Shown here one piece after another: positions 46,504 through 58,461 of a stretch of 64,000 nt of DNA. Origin of the DNA: Isoetes taiwanensis (taxonomy: Eukaryota; Streptophyta; Lycopodiopsida; Isoetales; Isoetaceae); assembly GCA_021234155.1 (NCBI GenBank), contig JAJEKV010000030.1, positions 9,656,390 to 9,720,389 on the forward strand, given 5' to 3'. The notes beneath the pieces were generated by a model, which saw nothing but the letters and a program-made list of their open reading frames with translations, was not told the DNA's origin and searched no databases. Position 1 is the stretch's first letter; every line of letters begins with the position of its first letter. The position numbers and the translations under genes are program-made.

Positions 46504-48960
46504 ATGGGCAGACACAAGAAGATTGTACCGCCTGTACGCCCAGCAAACACTCTGAAAAAATATCTTGGCTTAAGTGAAGCTGCTACAAATGAAATTGGGT
46601 CTCATAATAGCCTAAATGTTGCCGCAGCTAGCATGGCCTCATCGCAGACAATATATAATTTGGAGAAAGAGGCTGAGATGCAAATTGAGCATGCTGATAT
46701 TGAGGTTGGGACAGATGTTGCAGCTGCTAGAACAGAAGTTGAGGATGTTGCAGCTACTAGGACAGAAGATGAGGGTGTTGCAGCTGCTAGAACAGAAGGT
46801 GAGGGAGTTCTAGCTGCTAGAACAGAAGTTGAGGGTGTTGCAGCTGGAAATGAGAAACGTGGAAAGCGAAAACGTGCATCTGGCAATTGGGATGTAGAAA
46901 GAAAGTTTCAGTTTGATTGGGCAGCAGAATTCCCTTTTCTAGAACGTGTTGGAGGAGAGAATAAAGACATGGTTGTATGTACAATTTGCAAGTGGCGAGA
47001 CGAATCTCGTGGACATCCTATTCAGGCCAAGAAGGATACCATCTATAAACGTGTAGGCAAAATGGTGAAAGTAGTAGAAGAAAGTGGTGTACAAAAGGAG
47101 ATTGTGATTTACAAGACAACAGGTCAATCCTATCATGTTAAAAGTGCTGAGTTGTATGAACAATGGAGGACGATAAATTTGTTGAAGGATACATGTGCAA
47201 CTCCAATACAAATTGCACTATCGAAGTCTAACATAAATGAATTAGATGCAAAATCCATTCAAATGAGAGCTGTTTTTATGTTGCTGAATGCTGGAAGTCC
47301 TATGCATGGATATAACTCCTTTAGAGATTTCTGTTTAGCAAATTCTTTGCAAAATTGTCCAACAACACATTGGTCTGAGTCACTTGGATGGGAGTTTGCC
47401 ACTTATATGACCGCGGTAGTGAAATAGAATTTACGGGAGGTAATGCAAAAAGCTCCATTTCTTGCGTTGTCTCTTGATGAATATACATCCCGAGATAATA
47501 CGCCATGGCTATGTATACATGTATATTCTACATGTAGATATGAGCGCAAGTCTGATTTTTTGTCCATGATTAAGCTGCCAAAAGATTCAACTGCAGAAAG
47601 TATGTATGAAGAGGTCTTGAAATGCTTGCAGAATGTGGCTGGTTTCAGCAAATTTGATTGCCACAAATTTGTATGTTTTAGTGCAGACGGAGCTAGTGTA
47701 ATGGCCGGGTATAGAGGCGGTTTGGGAGTGAGGCTTAAGAACTCAATCATGCCTTATAGTATATCAATTCATTGCATGGCATATCGTACTAATTTGGCAT
47801 ACCAAATATGTCTGATTTTCCAGTGATCGAAAAGGTGGAGACATTAATAAGGACTTCTTATAAATTTTTTTGTAAGAGTCCTAAGAGACTCAAAGTACTT
47901 TTCAAACTTCTCTATTGGCCTGACAGAAGGTAAAAACTTGCTTAAAGACATTAATATTAGGTGGATTTCCATTCATGGACCTGCACAAAGAGTAGCAGAT
48001 GAGTATGTTACACTAGTTGGAGTTGTAAAGACTATTGGAGAAGAGGATTCCAGCACAAAGGTAAAGGCCGCGCAACTGTTAGCTCTATTAAGTGATGTTG
48101 GGAGTGCTAGCAGTTTTTTGAAGTTTAATGATGATGGAGATTTATGCATTTCTGTAAAAGACCACATGATTGTGCTGAAAGCTCAAATTAATAGGCGTAA
48201 GAAGGCTTTGAAGAAGTCTGATTTTCATGCATTGGTCAGCAAGGTGAAAGTGAAGTTGCATAAGGTTGCCACATCTGTAGCAAGTGAGCTCAGAAGCAGA
48301 TTTCCTCCAGATAAAATATTAGATGCAATGGGTATTATTTTTCCACTTGCATGGAATAGTTGCAACTCTCCTAAATCAACTTTGGCTTCTTTTGAATATA
48401 AGCTTGAGGTTTTGGCTGAACATTTTGGTAAGAAGGCGTTGGTAGATGGGATCGAAATAAATGGATTGATTGATGCTAATGCTTTATATCTACAATCAGG
48501 TGCATTTGGCAGCACAATGGCTTTGCAGTTCAAAGCATTAGCCAAACCTACTGAATTTGGTGCTGTAACTAGGTTGTGGCAAAGTTTAGAAGAGAGTACA
48601 TACTTGAAAGAAGCTATGGGCGAGTATTATAAATTGGCTAAGTTGTGCTTGACCATGATATTAGGCTCTGTTGAGGATGAAAGAATATTTAGTACGATGT
48701 CCTTTGTCAAAAACCAACTTCGCAACAGATTGGATGAGAATTTAAGGTTGTATAAGACCAGCTACAGAGTTGATACTTTTCCATATGACAGGGCATTTGA
48801 ATTATGGAAGTCTGCATGTACAAGAAGAGGCATAAGAAACGTTTATCCAAAAGGCACAACAACAATTGGTACATCATCATCAGAAAAAACAATTGGTGTA
48901 GAAGACATTGGGGGTGATATCTCATGTGATGCCAATTTTTGGCAAGTACAACGAAAGTAA
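46504..48960 (+). pseudogene. hAT-family transposase, three lesions
   Basis: A long coding track with three disruptions. Part 1 (46,504-47,427) has a basic N-terminus, an acidic 10-residue repeat and a C-x2-C finger (VVCTICKWRDESRG). A TAG at 47,425 interrupts it, yet the same frame continues at 47,443. Part 2 holds the RNase-H-like core with LSLDEYTSRD and FSADGASVMAGYRGGLG, then IHCMAYRTNLA. A frameshift near 47,800 and a compensating one near 47,930 lead into part 3 (47,938-48,960). Part 3 has NIRWISIHGPAQRV and the hATC dimerisation region LCLTMILGSVEDERIFSTMS. The protein resembles the KIAA1586/ZMYM-like hAT branch. Element termini were not located. It would have catalysed cut-and-paste transposition in the nucleus. 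Confidence 0.85.
46718..46847 (+). repeat. 30-bp in-frame minisatellite in the hAT gene
   Basis: GTTGCAGCTGCTAGAACAGA plus AGTTGAGGAT repeats about 4.5 times, coding VAAARTEVED-like decapeptides rich in alanine and glutamate. Confidence 0.9.
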
Positions 48961-49500
48961 GTTGTCTATTCAACCAATAAGCTTCGTTAATGAGTATTTT
49001 ATAGTTTGTATTGAACTCGTGGTTTATAGTTTGTATTGAGTTTGTGGAAAAAAGTAAGGCGAAAAACAAAAAGCTTGTAATGTAAATTAAATTGTCCATC
49101 AAAATAAGCATAAGATTTTTATTTTAAAAAAAATCACCCATATATAACTTAATAAATTTTTTGACATAACAAAATCGCCCACACAATAATTAATAAAAAT
49201 ATTATTATATTAAAAAATGGCCCATAGTTAACAAAATAAAATATAGGGTAAAAGCATGAAAGGGTGTCTATAAATGTAGCCCTTTTTGTACATATACATA
49301 TGTACAAAATGCACATGTTTGGAATAACTGTCATCATGATCCGCTAGTAACTGCCATGATTAATGGCTATCCACTACTCTGAACCCGCAATTATCGGATT
49401 TTGAAATTCTTTCCCAAATTCTTTCTTGGTTTGCCTCTCGTTCACTATCCCGCCCCTGCCTTCTCTGCTTGAATTCCGATCACGAATTCTTCATCTAGCT

Positions 49501-50660
49501 ATGGCCCCAAAACGCCCCCAGATAAGTGCTTGCTCATCACCACAGCCCAAGCAAGAAGCCAGTGCTTCCGGCAGTGGATTTTTACCTCCAAGGAGTTTAC
49601 GTTTGGGTTCCGAGGTGATCCAAGCCAAAGACCTCCGCGGATAAACATGCAGAGGCCCACATACCCAACCTAGAGATGGTTATGAACGAGGTATGGGGTG
49701 AAGCTCAAAAATGCAGACGAGGATTCCGGAAGGGAGAATCCGAACGTATGGAAAGATGATTTTTTAAATATTATGAATTGGTTTATGGCAAGAAACAAAA
49801 GTTACAAACCATTATATTTCTACCTATTTTGCCGAGCATTTGCTCTTCACTTGAAGGGACGGCTTGTTGATTGGATGGACGTGGCTAGGACCGCCAAAGA
49901 TCTTGCCAAAACCCTCATTTCAGGACGTTCTACAGGGGACCCTACAAATGTAAATCCTCAACTATCAAAAAGACATCGTATTGCAGCGAATATTAGAGCC
50001 CCGGGTTATTCTAGATCAGATGTTGACACAATAAAGCGAATTACTTAAGCATGGGTTGGAGGAGAAAACTAACCTATTGAATGAAGTAGAAGCATTGGAA
50101 GAAAGAAGGAGGATGCATTGAAGGTCATCACCGGATTGAGTGTAGAAAGGATATGCTATCCAAGATCTGCAGCAGATCCGCCGAGAAAATAGATGAGACA
50201 AAAACAGAATTTGACAAATTGTCCCGGGATCCTGCTGGAAATCAAGTTATGTTCTGAGTGTTGAAGTACAAGTTGGAAGACTTGGTTATGAGTAGACATG
50301 ATAAAGAGCAAAGACTCTTCTAAGATAGACATTGGTTTGCGTGAAGCAACTAAAGAAATTGAAAGGCATGAAATCTCAATTGAACAAGCAAAGGAAAAAC
50401 TTAATTGCATTGAATTGGTTCAAAGAAAGGCATTCACAGATTTTGGATTTCATGGGGAGAGCGGGGACCTATTGTTCTTTTTAGGGCCCTACCCCTCAGA
50501 GGGAGCTACTTCTATAGAGCAGTTCATCACATTCAGTTCATGTACATTTGTGGCCAAGGCTTTGGCAAAAACGGGTTTGTTGTCGCTAGCTCCATGCGAG
50601 AGATGCTTATTGCCTCTTCTCGCTTGTGTTATCCGGTCCATGAAAGACGAAATTGCATAA
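49501..50660 (+). pseudogene. Unidentified element-encoded protein, N-terminal part
   Basis: It starts MAPKRPQISACSSPQPKQEA in a proline/serine-rich leader (49,501). After a frame change comes a 117-residue stretch (49,698-50,048) with WKDDFLNIMNWFMARNKSYK and KRHRIAANIRAPGYSRSD. A predicted coiled-coil-like region follows (50,298 onward: EATKEIERHEISIEQAKEKL). I do not recognise a family. Stops and frame changes near 49,644, 50,048 and 50,280 mark decay or introns. Because it lies within the element and precedes the phosphatase-like domain, it is probably the N-terminal half of one large element protein. Confidence 0.45.
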
Positions 50661-50749
50661 AAGGTTGCATCCGGGATGAGGGCATTCGAATTCACTTGGT
50701 TTCCCTGAAAGGTATGCATTGCTCTCAACTAATTTAAACTTATATTTCA

Positions 50750-51260
50750 CTTAATTCATATTTGTTATTGTAATGCGCATAGTTCTACATGTATGGCTTT
50801 CGATTATTGCTATTCCTTGTACATGTATAACTTTTAGTGTACATCCGTAGCTGCAGGTACATAGGCATATATTTGCTTGTTTATTGATGCTTTTATTTTT
50901 GAGCTTGGACTTGCAGTTGTATCGGTTGTACATGTCTCTAATGGAGTCTACATCTGCAAATAGATGTACATGCATTTATTTTTAGAGTGCCTCCAGAGAT
51001 GGATTCATAAGTATGTGCATTTTTACATATATGTGCTTTTTTTGGGCATAGATCTACATTCCCCAACCGGATACACAGGTACATCTCGGGTACATCGGTG
51101 TACATCCGGGTACACCGATGTACCTTTTATGTACATTGAGGAACATGTACATGTACATTTGGCTATAGTTAAATGTAGTTACTTACATTTGGTACATTTT
51201 ATGTACATGAAATGTACATGCTTGGCGAATGTACCCGGATATTTCTCATTAGTTCTGTTT
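50750..51260. repeat. Cluster of GTACAT / ATGTAC words
   Basis: More than twenty GTACAT or ATGTAC hexamers in 500 bp, including overlapping TACATGTACATGTACATT. The same word clusters at 54,890-54,975 and 56,980-57,200, and occurs near both termini (49,288-49,315; 58,374-58,440). Confidence 0.85.
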
Positions 51261-51479
51261 TCATGTTCTTTTATGTCTATTGAAATTTAGATCATTTGTT
51301 TATTTGCGTGATGAGGTCGTTCCTATCCCGTAGCGGCTTTAATGGTCGATGTTCTTGAGCCATCTGCATCGACTCTCTTCTGATTTTCTCGAGCATAATA
51401 AGCGGATCGAATCTGTAGACCCTCTACCTTCTAGCTCGGATCACCAATGACATTTACAAAGGTGCCCGAATAGAACAAT

Positions 51480-53260
51480 GCAACAAAGGCCTCCTCGAAC
51501 ATGGCAAAGTGAAGTTGAGGAAATTGAGAGGATGGCACTTGAGAAAGCTAAAAAGCGATTCTTGTGCACCCTTCAATGATGCTGCCGCATGGAAACTCCT
51601 TCATCACCAAGTGCTAAATTAGTAATTGGAGAAGCTAAAAAGATTCAAATTATGTCTCAAAGATCATCTGCAGGTCCCAGCTCAACCCATTATGAAGAAG
51701 CTACAAAGGAATCAGATCCAGATTTTATCCCGGAGATACCGGGAAGAGGAAGTCGAGTTGGTAGTTGAGTCCACTCAAAGAGGAGGCAAAAGAATGCTGG
51801 TGATGGCACTCCAAGAGGAAAAAAAAGCAAAAATCTCCAAAGAAGAAAAAAAAATGTCCTCCTAAAAGAAAATCTCCAGCAAAAAAAAGTGCCACCACCA
51901 CCTAGAAAGAGGTATGTCCAAGATGAACTAATTTTGTTAAACATCTCGAGATTTATGATAATTAACCACATTTTTTTTGTACATAGGACACGATCCACGT
52001 GCGGAAGGAAGCTGATCCCCGATCCTTCGAAGTCGAAAACCTAAGAGGAAGAGGATGAGGATCTACAAGCAAATATTGATGTGATAACAAATAAGGTGCA
52101 GCATCCACGTAAGATCTTTGAAGCGGGTGATGAATTTACAAGGTGAGTAATATACAATTGATTACAATAGATATATTCTTTTTGCTAATCTTTGTTGTTT
52201 CCTTGTATGCAGTTTAGTGAACCGGCGAAAGGTTGGTTTCATTCACTCCTTATAGGGACCGTCCTCCTAAGCCTCGCACCCTCTATCTTTCAAAGTGATG
52301 TTGACGAGTTCTCCGAAGAAGTGGACTTGACCTCTAAGATGGTAGATGTCTATGGGAGGTAGGCTAGCATTTCAACATATTTATGTTATTTCATTCCCTA
52401 AGTCACTCATCTTATGTATTAATATGTATTCTGGATTTGTGTGCGTGTACCTTTGTAGCAATCTTCTATCGATTGGAAACACAAGTTTTTACTTGCCTCG
52501 ACCGGACACCTTCCGTAATTTTGTGAATTCCCTCAAGAACAAGTGGATGCACGCCCCAAATGTGGCATTGGCAATACTTGTGCTTGCTGGTCCTAAGTGA
52601 AAAGCTCTTGTCCATCTATAGCTAGCCCAAGTATCTGAATCCTCTCTCTGTCAAAGGCTATGTACCCGATGCTAAAGTGGTCCGTCGGCGTAAGTATGAG
52701 TTTCGTTTTAGTTTTATGATTTGATTATTCTCATATTGCAATTTCTTATGCTTGATTTATTCTCACATTGCAATTTTGCAGGTTTCATAAGCTTGTGATC
52801 AATAACATGATGCTCGGATCCAACAACTTAAACCATGGTAGGAAGAACTTTGATGCTCCCGTGTTCTCGTCCCCTAAAATGCGAGAAACTAGTACCAGCA
52901 ACCCTTGCATGTACATTGTGGCTTACATGCACAAATTCATAGATGCCCTGGTTGATGCACAGCCAAGCTCCATTTTTGTAAGTAGAACATGTTATTTTCC
53001 TATTAGTTATTTGTTGGTATAGTCCTCTAATACTTGTGCACCATGCAGATGACACCCAGTTGGTTCACTGATGCCTATGCCAAGTCACGGAGGGATCATC
53101 TAATGGAGGCATTAATTGTAGAAGGCAAGATGAATATACAAGCGCTTGTTCCTACACAGGGGTAGATAGTCCCTTTGACTTGTTTGTGAATTACAGTTTG
53201 TATGAGCACACTCAGAGCTTCTTTGTACTCAATAAGTAATGAAAAAATTAATTTATTTGG
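51480..53260 (+). pseudogene. Unidentified element-encoded protein, middle part
   Basis: A lysine-rich stretch (51,700-51,900; repeated KKKSPAKK-like words, nuclear-localisation type) is followed by short plausible exons: 52,460-52,600 (PRPDTFRNFVNSLKNKWMHA) and 52,780-52,980 (INNMMLGSNNLNHGRKNFDA, CMYIVAYMHKFIDALVDAQP). The latter continues after an intron-like GTAAGT...CAG gap into 53,049 (MTPSWFTDAYAKSRRDHLME). No known family was recognised. Whether the gaps are introns or decay is undecided. Confidence 0.35.
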
Positions 53261-53397
53261 CTCACTTACACCGTGCAAATAACAATTGTGTAATTATCAA
53301 TGTGTTTTCTCAATTGTGTAATCCGAAATGTAATTATAAATTGTGAATAGACTCTCAAGTGTTTTGTTGCTGACAGGTGAATCATCTAATTCAGGGA

Positions 53398-54060
53398 GAA
53401 AGCTCATTATCTTTGACTTAAATTCTGTGTTGGGCAAGAGTGTGCACAAGAATGAAAATATTAACTCAAGATACCAAAAGATCTAGAAAGATGAGCTTCA
53501 ATTCAATATAGGAAACAGGTTTTTTTACTGCAGGCCAGGGTTAGCATCACTGTTTGCATTTGTAAGAGAAGGGTTTGATGTTGCCATCCGTCTTCATTCA
53601 CTTCTAAAAATCTTCTACCAATTGTGGATCAAATTTGTGATGCTTTTTCCATAAAGCTGAAGTTTGTTTACGCGGCCAGAGCGGATGTTGGACTCTCGCC
53701 ACACAAACACCCTCACCGAACCTCAAAAGGGGTTGTTTGTGAAGCCATTAGTGTGGTATGGAAAGAGTACCCGAAAGTACTATGGAAATACAGTTTTGAT
53801 CGATGACGAGATACAAATCCACTCGAGAATCCCGTAGGAAGCTACATATGTCCTTTCTCTTGGACACCAATATTAGGCATGACGGTTTGCTTGTCGTGGA
53901 GCTCATTCCATGGCTTAATGGATTGAAAATGGCTGAAGATGGTATAGTGTATGTAAAAGAGCATCCAATGACTAATGCAGCGTGAGATAGCATATCGAAA
54001 GGTGGAAAATATTTTGTCGGGCAAACTATGGCAACAACTTGGGTGCTCTACGCCTAAATT
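53398..54060 (+). pseudogene. FCP1/SCP-like (NIF) HAD phosphatase domain, frameshifted
   Basis: The translation opens RKLIIFDLNSVLGKSV, the first HAD motif of FCP1-like CTD phosphatases; the usual second aspartate of DxDxT is Asn here (DLN). It continues FYCRPGLASLFAFVREGFDV, matching VRPGLxEFLExxxxxFEV. After a frameshift come LLPIVDQICDAF and the third motif in GNTVLIDDE, followed by LVVELIPWLNGLKMAEDGIV like the family C-terminal helix. At least three frame changes and two stops occur, so it is dead. The family dephosphorylates serine residues, classically of the RNA polymerase II tail. Its place inside a transposon suggests a captured host domain or a fused element protein. Confidence 0.65.
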
Positions 54061-54289
54061 TAGTCAATATATGGAGCAAGCAATGGAGAAACTGCCGTCA
54101 TGTTATTGGCCTCTCGAGTGGCCCATTGTTGGTACGGAGACTAAAACTGATGTACAAATTCAAATGTTATGAATATATGTATGAAAGTTTTTGTTCATTG
54201 CACTTGAGTACTCTGTTTTTACTGTCTTTTTTATTGGTACAATTATGAGTGTGTATACATAATTAAGTCAATCTTCATTTGCTTTGTAG

Positions 54290-54666
54290 ATGAATGGATC
54301 AAAACACAAAAGACTATTATAAAACTAAGAGATAGAGTTCCTTTGCCCACCGTGAGGTAATAGAAACCAACACAAGCTGCAAGCACATAGGGTTGGGGAC
54401 CGATTATCGCCTCTATCTTGCTGTTCTCGGACCGTGGGAAAAGGTTGACCAAATTGAAAACTATGAGGAACGAGCAACCACAAAATGTATATTGGCAAAG
54501 AACTCACTTGTTGCACAACCCTTGGGGGAAGGCACGTGTCCGGGAAGATGAAGGCCATGTAGGATGGAAAGGTTTGCCGGTGGCACGAGCTATAGAAACC
54601 GCATGGACTACTGCGTTAGAGGATATCTCTGACCCTCTAGGCGGGCTGGAAGACATGATGCAATAG
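54290..54666 (+). pseudogene. Unidentified 3' part of the plus-strand element gene
   Basis: In-frame pieces such as DEWIKTQKTIIKLRDRVPLP and DYRLYLAVLGPWEKVDQIEN continue after the phosphatase-like domain with frame changes. No family was recognised. It ends just before the convergence point with the minus-strand transposase-like gene. Confidence 0.3.
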
Positions 54667-54889
54667 TCATAAGATATCGCCCTCCTCGACATTTTGAAGC
54701 TAGGCCATGAATTATGAGCCATGCTCACTTTCGGTGTGTTGTATTTATGTCCACAATATAAATATATGAACCATTTGTACATGTAAACCTGTCCATTTCT
54801 TATCTTTGCCATGATGAAACTATTTTTAATGTTTATGTAATTCAACTTTCTTATGTTCAATTCTAATCAACTTACACTTAACAAATATC

Positions 54890-54975
54890 TGGAATGTACA
54901 TAATGATGTACATAAGATGTACATAGGATGTACATATTATGTACATTGATGTACCTAATGCACTATTGAAGTAGT
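54890..54975. repeat. ATGTACAT repeat cluster
   Basis: Six GATGTACATA-like words in 85 bp near the convergence of the two gene sets. Confidence 0.85.
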
Positions 54976-55149
54976 CCTTGTCATGTACAATGAAAATTTG
55001 TTCAGTTCTTATCTCTTATATGAACAAAGTATTACAATATTTGGAAAGTACCACGACTGACTTAGTCCAAGTCATCTACAATTCTTTGGAAGTTGTGATA
55101 ACAATGTCTCATGGACTTCATCGGCAAGTGAAATCTTTGTGCTTGCCCC

Positions 55150-58100
55150 CTTCACTTGTGTTTTACTTTCTTGAATGGGATTGAACCCCAATCCACATTC
55201 TCTGCGGTACCAAAACATTCTTAGTAGGAAGCGGTTTATACTTATTGTGGCAGCTGATTAGTTCATAATATTGTCCTTCAATGACACTAGTGCCCGCCAG
55301 AGTAATCATTTCCATAGTCATCAATTGAATCTTCTTCCAATGCATGCTTTTCCCTGGTGCACATGATAACATAGTATGAAACACCTTCCACATTGTGCGG
55401 TCTTTGCAAAAGACACAAATACATCCGAAACTCCTACGATGTCATCTAAACCAGCCCTCGTCTTACGCATACAAAACATCCACATCATTTTCAGCTTCAC
55501 CACAAGAGGCAATATGATCTGTGGGCTCCAAACTTTTAGAGACCATTCTCCACAATGTTTAATGTTCCCAATTGAAGTTAATGCAAGCATCACAAAAAGC
55601 ACGAGAGTGGTCTGCATAGCAACTTTGTTGGATCTGGCTGGGTTTATAGTTGACCACGTAATGTATCTGCTGAGTACCGTGTAAAGTCTTGCAATTGAAT
55701 GCTTGCTGCTGTTCACATCTGTTTTCCAACCTCCCAAAACACCCTTTCACAATCCGATTCCTTGGCCCTTAAAAGCGCACAAGTCTGTTTACGACTTTTT
55801 ACCGGGCATGCCATTTTGTTTTCTCTGCTTTCGCTCTCAAGCCACAACTTTGCTATACCAGCCTCGCCATCATCATGTGTGCCTTTCCCATGGCCAGATC
55901 CAAAGAAATTCCATATCACTTTCGAATTTTATTTTCAACATGGTATCTCTGATTCCATACCATGCCCGTGCAGATTTGAATTGAGATGCACAACCATCCG
56001 ACCACACATAATGAAGGTTTATGTGTCCACCTCCATTATTCTTAAGCCACCCCAAATGTAATTTAAAACCATGTTGCACAAAATGAGTGTCATGCTTTCG
56101 TCATCCGAAACATAGAAATGCCTTTGTTTTTTTAAACACCTTCTATTTTCATCATTGAAATATGGACCAAAATACTAATTTGATCGGGATTCCAATGCTC
56201 GATTGCACTGCGTCCCTGGTTTCAATGTGTAGTTCTCTGCAAAGTCAACAACAGACAACACACTATTATCCGGGAGTTTCTCAACACATCTTTTAAACTG
56301 TTTGCTCTGCCAGATTAATGTTCTGTAAAGTTATGATCTGTAAACTTAGCAAGCTGATTTTTCATGTTCTTTAACAAAACAGATGCTTTGTCATTCGATC
56401 AACTAATCTAAGCCTCTGGATGTACCTTTTTGGATGGCTCATTGACATATGCATATACTTGCCGGTCCACATTCTCAATTCCATCTTCCTCGTTTGGGCC
56501 GGATGTCGAATTTCTTCACTCCACATTCATCACATTAGCCTTTGATGCATTTTAGTTTATGCCATTCATCCGTCACAAATTTCTGCAAAGCTGTTGACCT
56601 CCACAAGATACTAACATTATCAAAAGTCTTCTTGTTTGCTTGACATACTCCATTGTTTTGTTTGGGATGCCGCAGAACAACTGCAGACAAAGTGCAATTA
56701 ACATGTAGGGATCTCCCTCATATCATTGAAGGCCTTTACATGCAGATCTGCTTTGCTCATGTTTGACACAACAACATGTGTTTCTCTCCTTCAATTTCCT
56801 TATGCAATCAGATTTCAAATACTCGAACTATGTCGGGCTAATTTTGGTATCGGGATTACGATATACAAACTGTTGATAAAGCTCGACCGCAATAACAAAA
56901 CTATTAAAGACCATGTTAGCAAAATGATGTAAGCAACCGGATGCCAAAAGAGTATTGAACTATACTATTGTACAATTAATGTATGGTCTATGTACATAAA
57001 ATGTCCATCCAACAGTTCCACTGATCTGTTACATTCTACTGTACATCTAATGTACATCTAATGTACATCAGTACATCTAATGTACAGCCAACTTGGTTCC
57101 ACGATGCATTCTTGTACATCCAATGTACATCAATGTACATCCGATTACATCTAATTAATGTTCCAATATTAGTACATCACATTAATGTTACAATATTAGT
57201 ACAACTAATGTACATATATGTCAGATTTGTTTGGCTTCATTACCTGAAAGTACACTAAAATGTAAAATGATGTAATTTTGATATTCAAATACATGTAAAT
57301 GCAAAATGCATGGACATGTAAGTGTTAATGGATGTACATCTAAAAAGTACCTAATAGCACATCAACTGCAAGATTTCTCGCTCTTGTGTAAACAATGTAT
57401 AAATGTAAACAATGTAAAATGCAATACATTTCATGAAAACCATGTGTATTCATTAACGTGGTCACTTTCGAACGTAACTAGAATGTCTGAGAAGAAAGTC
57501 ATGAAAGAATTTTGGAAGAAAACATAATCTCCAAAACTGAATTGATTCAATTACAAGAGCAAACACATAAGGTATTGTATTGCTTTGTGTTCTCCTCTTC
57601 ATGACATCTCTAACCTTTGGTGAAACTTTGGTATTGTCAAGCCAAAATTCACAAACGACATTTGATTGAATCATCGATTCTATTTGATCTTGGCATCCTT
57701 CTGCCAAAGCCCATACATTTGCTCCACTTAATGACATTATCTTCCTTCTTCTTGCGGCTTTGGATAAATTTCTTGGTATATCTTTAGCGGTTTTGAAGAA
57801 ACATTCTTGTTTATATCTCTTTTTTCCAACAATCATTGATAATTGATGAATGTTTTGCGTTTTATCTTTGCTATTAGCGGACTTTACTTCTTGAAGCCCA
57901 TCTTTCAAGTTTTTGATCATTGATTTCCAATTACGAGGTTCAAAACAGGAAGAAGCTGTCATCTTGCAACAAAGCGATCACAAAAAACTAATCTTTGATC
58001 TACGGCCGAAGCGTTTGCGGTAGAATCGAGGATGCAATCTACCGACTGTCAACCGCGGCGCTTTATTTGTTTTGTGGCATAACAGCGGCCAATGTCGGTA

Positions 58101-58200
58101 TACTTTACGCTTAGAACCATCACTTCCATTGGAATTCTCACCCTCCATGAAACGTGATTGAAATTGATTTGTATTTCTTGTAGATTCAATTGGCATGTGT
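55150..58200 (-). pseudogene. DDE-type transposase of a family I cannot name
   Basis: Read on the minus strand from MPIESTRNTNQF (about 58,196). N-terminal region: FWLDNTKVSPKVRDVMKRRT near 57,600. A cysteine pair C-x2-CG follows near 56,525. The core starts VVDFAENYTLKP (DFAENY at 56,246-56,229) and EHWNPDQISILVH after a frameshift. Then come VWSDGCASQFKSARAW (56,001-55,972 region) and, one frame over, NFFGSGHGKG (HGKG at 55,892-55,881) then HDDGEAGIAKLW. This order (DFxENY, SDGxxSQFK, HGKGxxDG) recurs in uncharacterised transposase-like proteins of animals and plants, from general memory. Several frameshifts and stops are present. Orientation and position inside the TIRs make it the likely transposase of the 9.2-kb element. 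Confidence 0.65.
56980..57200. repeat. ATGTACATCTA repeat cluster
   Basis: About a dozen GTACATCTAATGTACATC-type words, on the side of the transposase-like gene. Confidence 0.85.
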
Positions 58201-58461
58201 TTGCTACGGAATTAGTTCGGTGTTAGATCGTGAAAGGGGAATTTGAGGAAGGGAGGGGCGGATCCATTCGAATTGGTTCGGTGGTTCGGTGGTTAACCAA
58301 AATTTTGGGAATGTCAGGGATGATCTTGCAATCATTGCATATCTGACACAAAACGATAAACCATAGTATCTTGATGTACATCTAAAATGTACCCCAAAAA
58401 AGCACAAATTCGTCCTTCAATTCAGTACGATGTACGTACACCCTTTCGTGCTTTTACCCTA

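Larger units (their letters stand above)
49244..58461. mobile_element. 9.2-kb TIR DNA transposon of unassigned superfamily
   Basis: Left terminus TAGGGTAAAAGCATGAAAGG then GTGT. The reverse complement of the right terminus is TAGGGTAAAAGCACGAAAGG then GTGT: 24 bp with one mismatch. Flanks can be read as a TA duplication (49,242-49,243; 58,462-58,463) or, if the termini are GGGT...ACCC, as a 4-bp TATA duplication. The interior has a plus-strand gene set on the left and a minus-strand transposase-like gene on the right, converging near 54.7-55.1 kb, and repeated ATGTACAT words. All genes are frameshifted, so this copy is inactive. A 4-bp duplication would fit Sola-type elements; I cannot confirm that. 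Confidence 0.85.
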
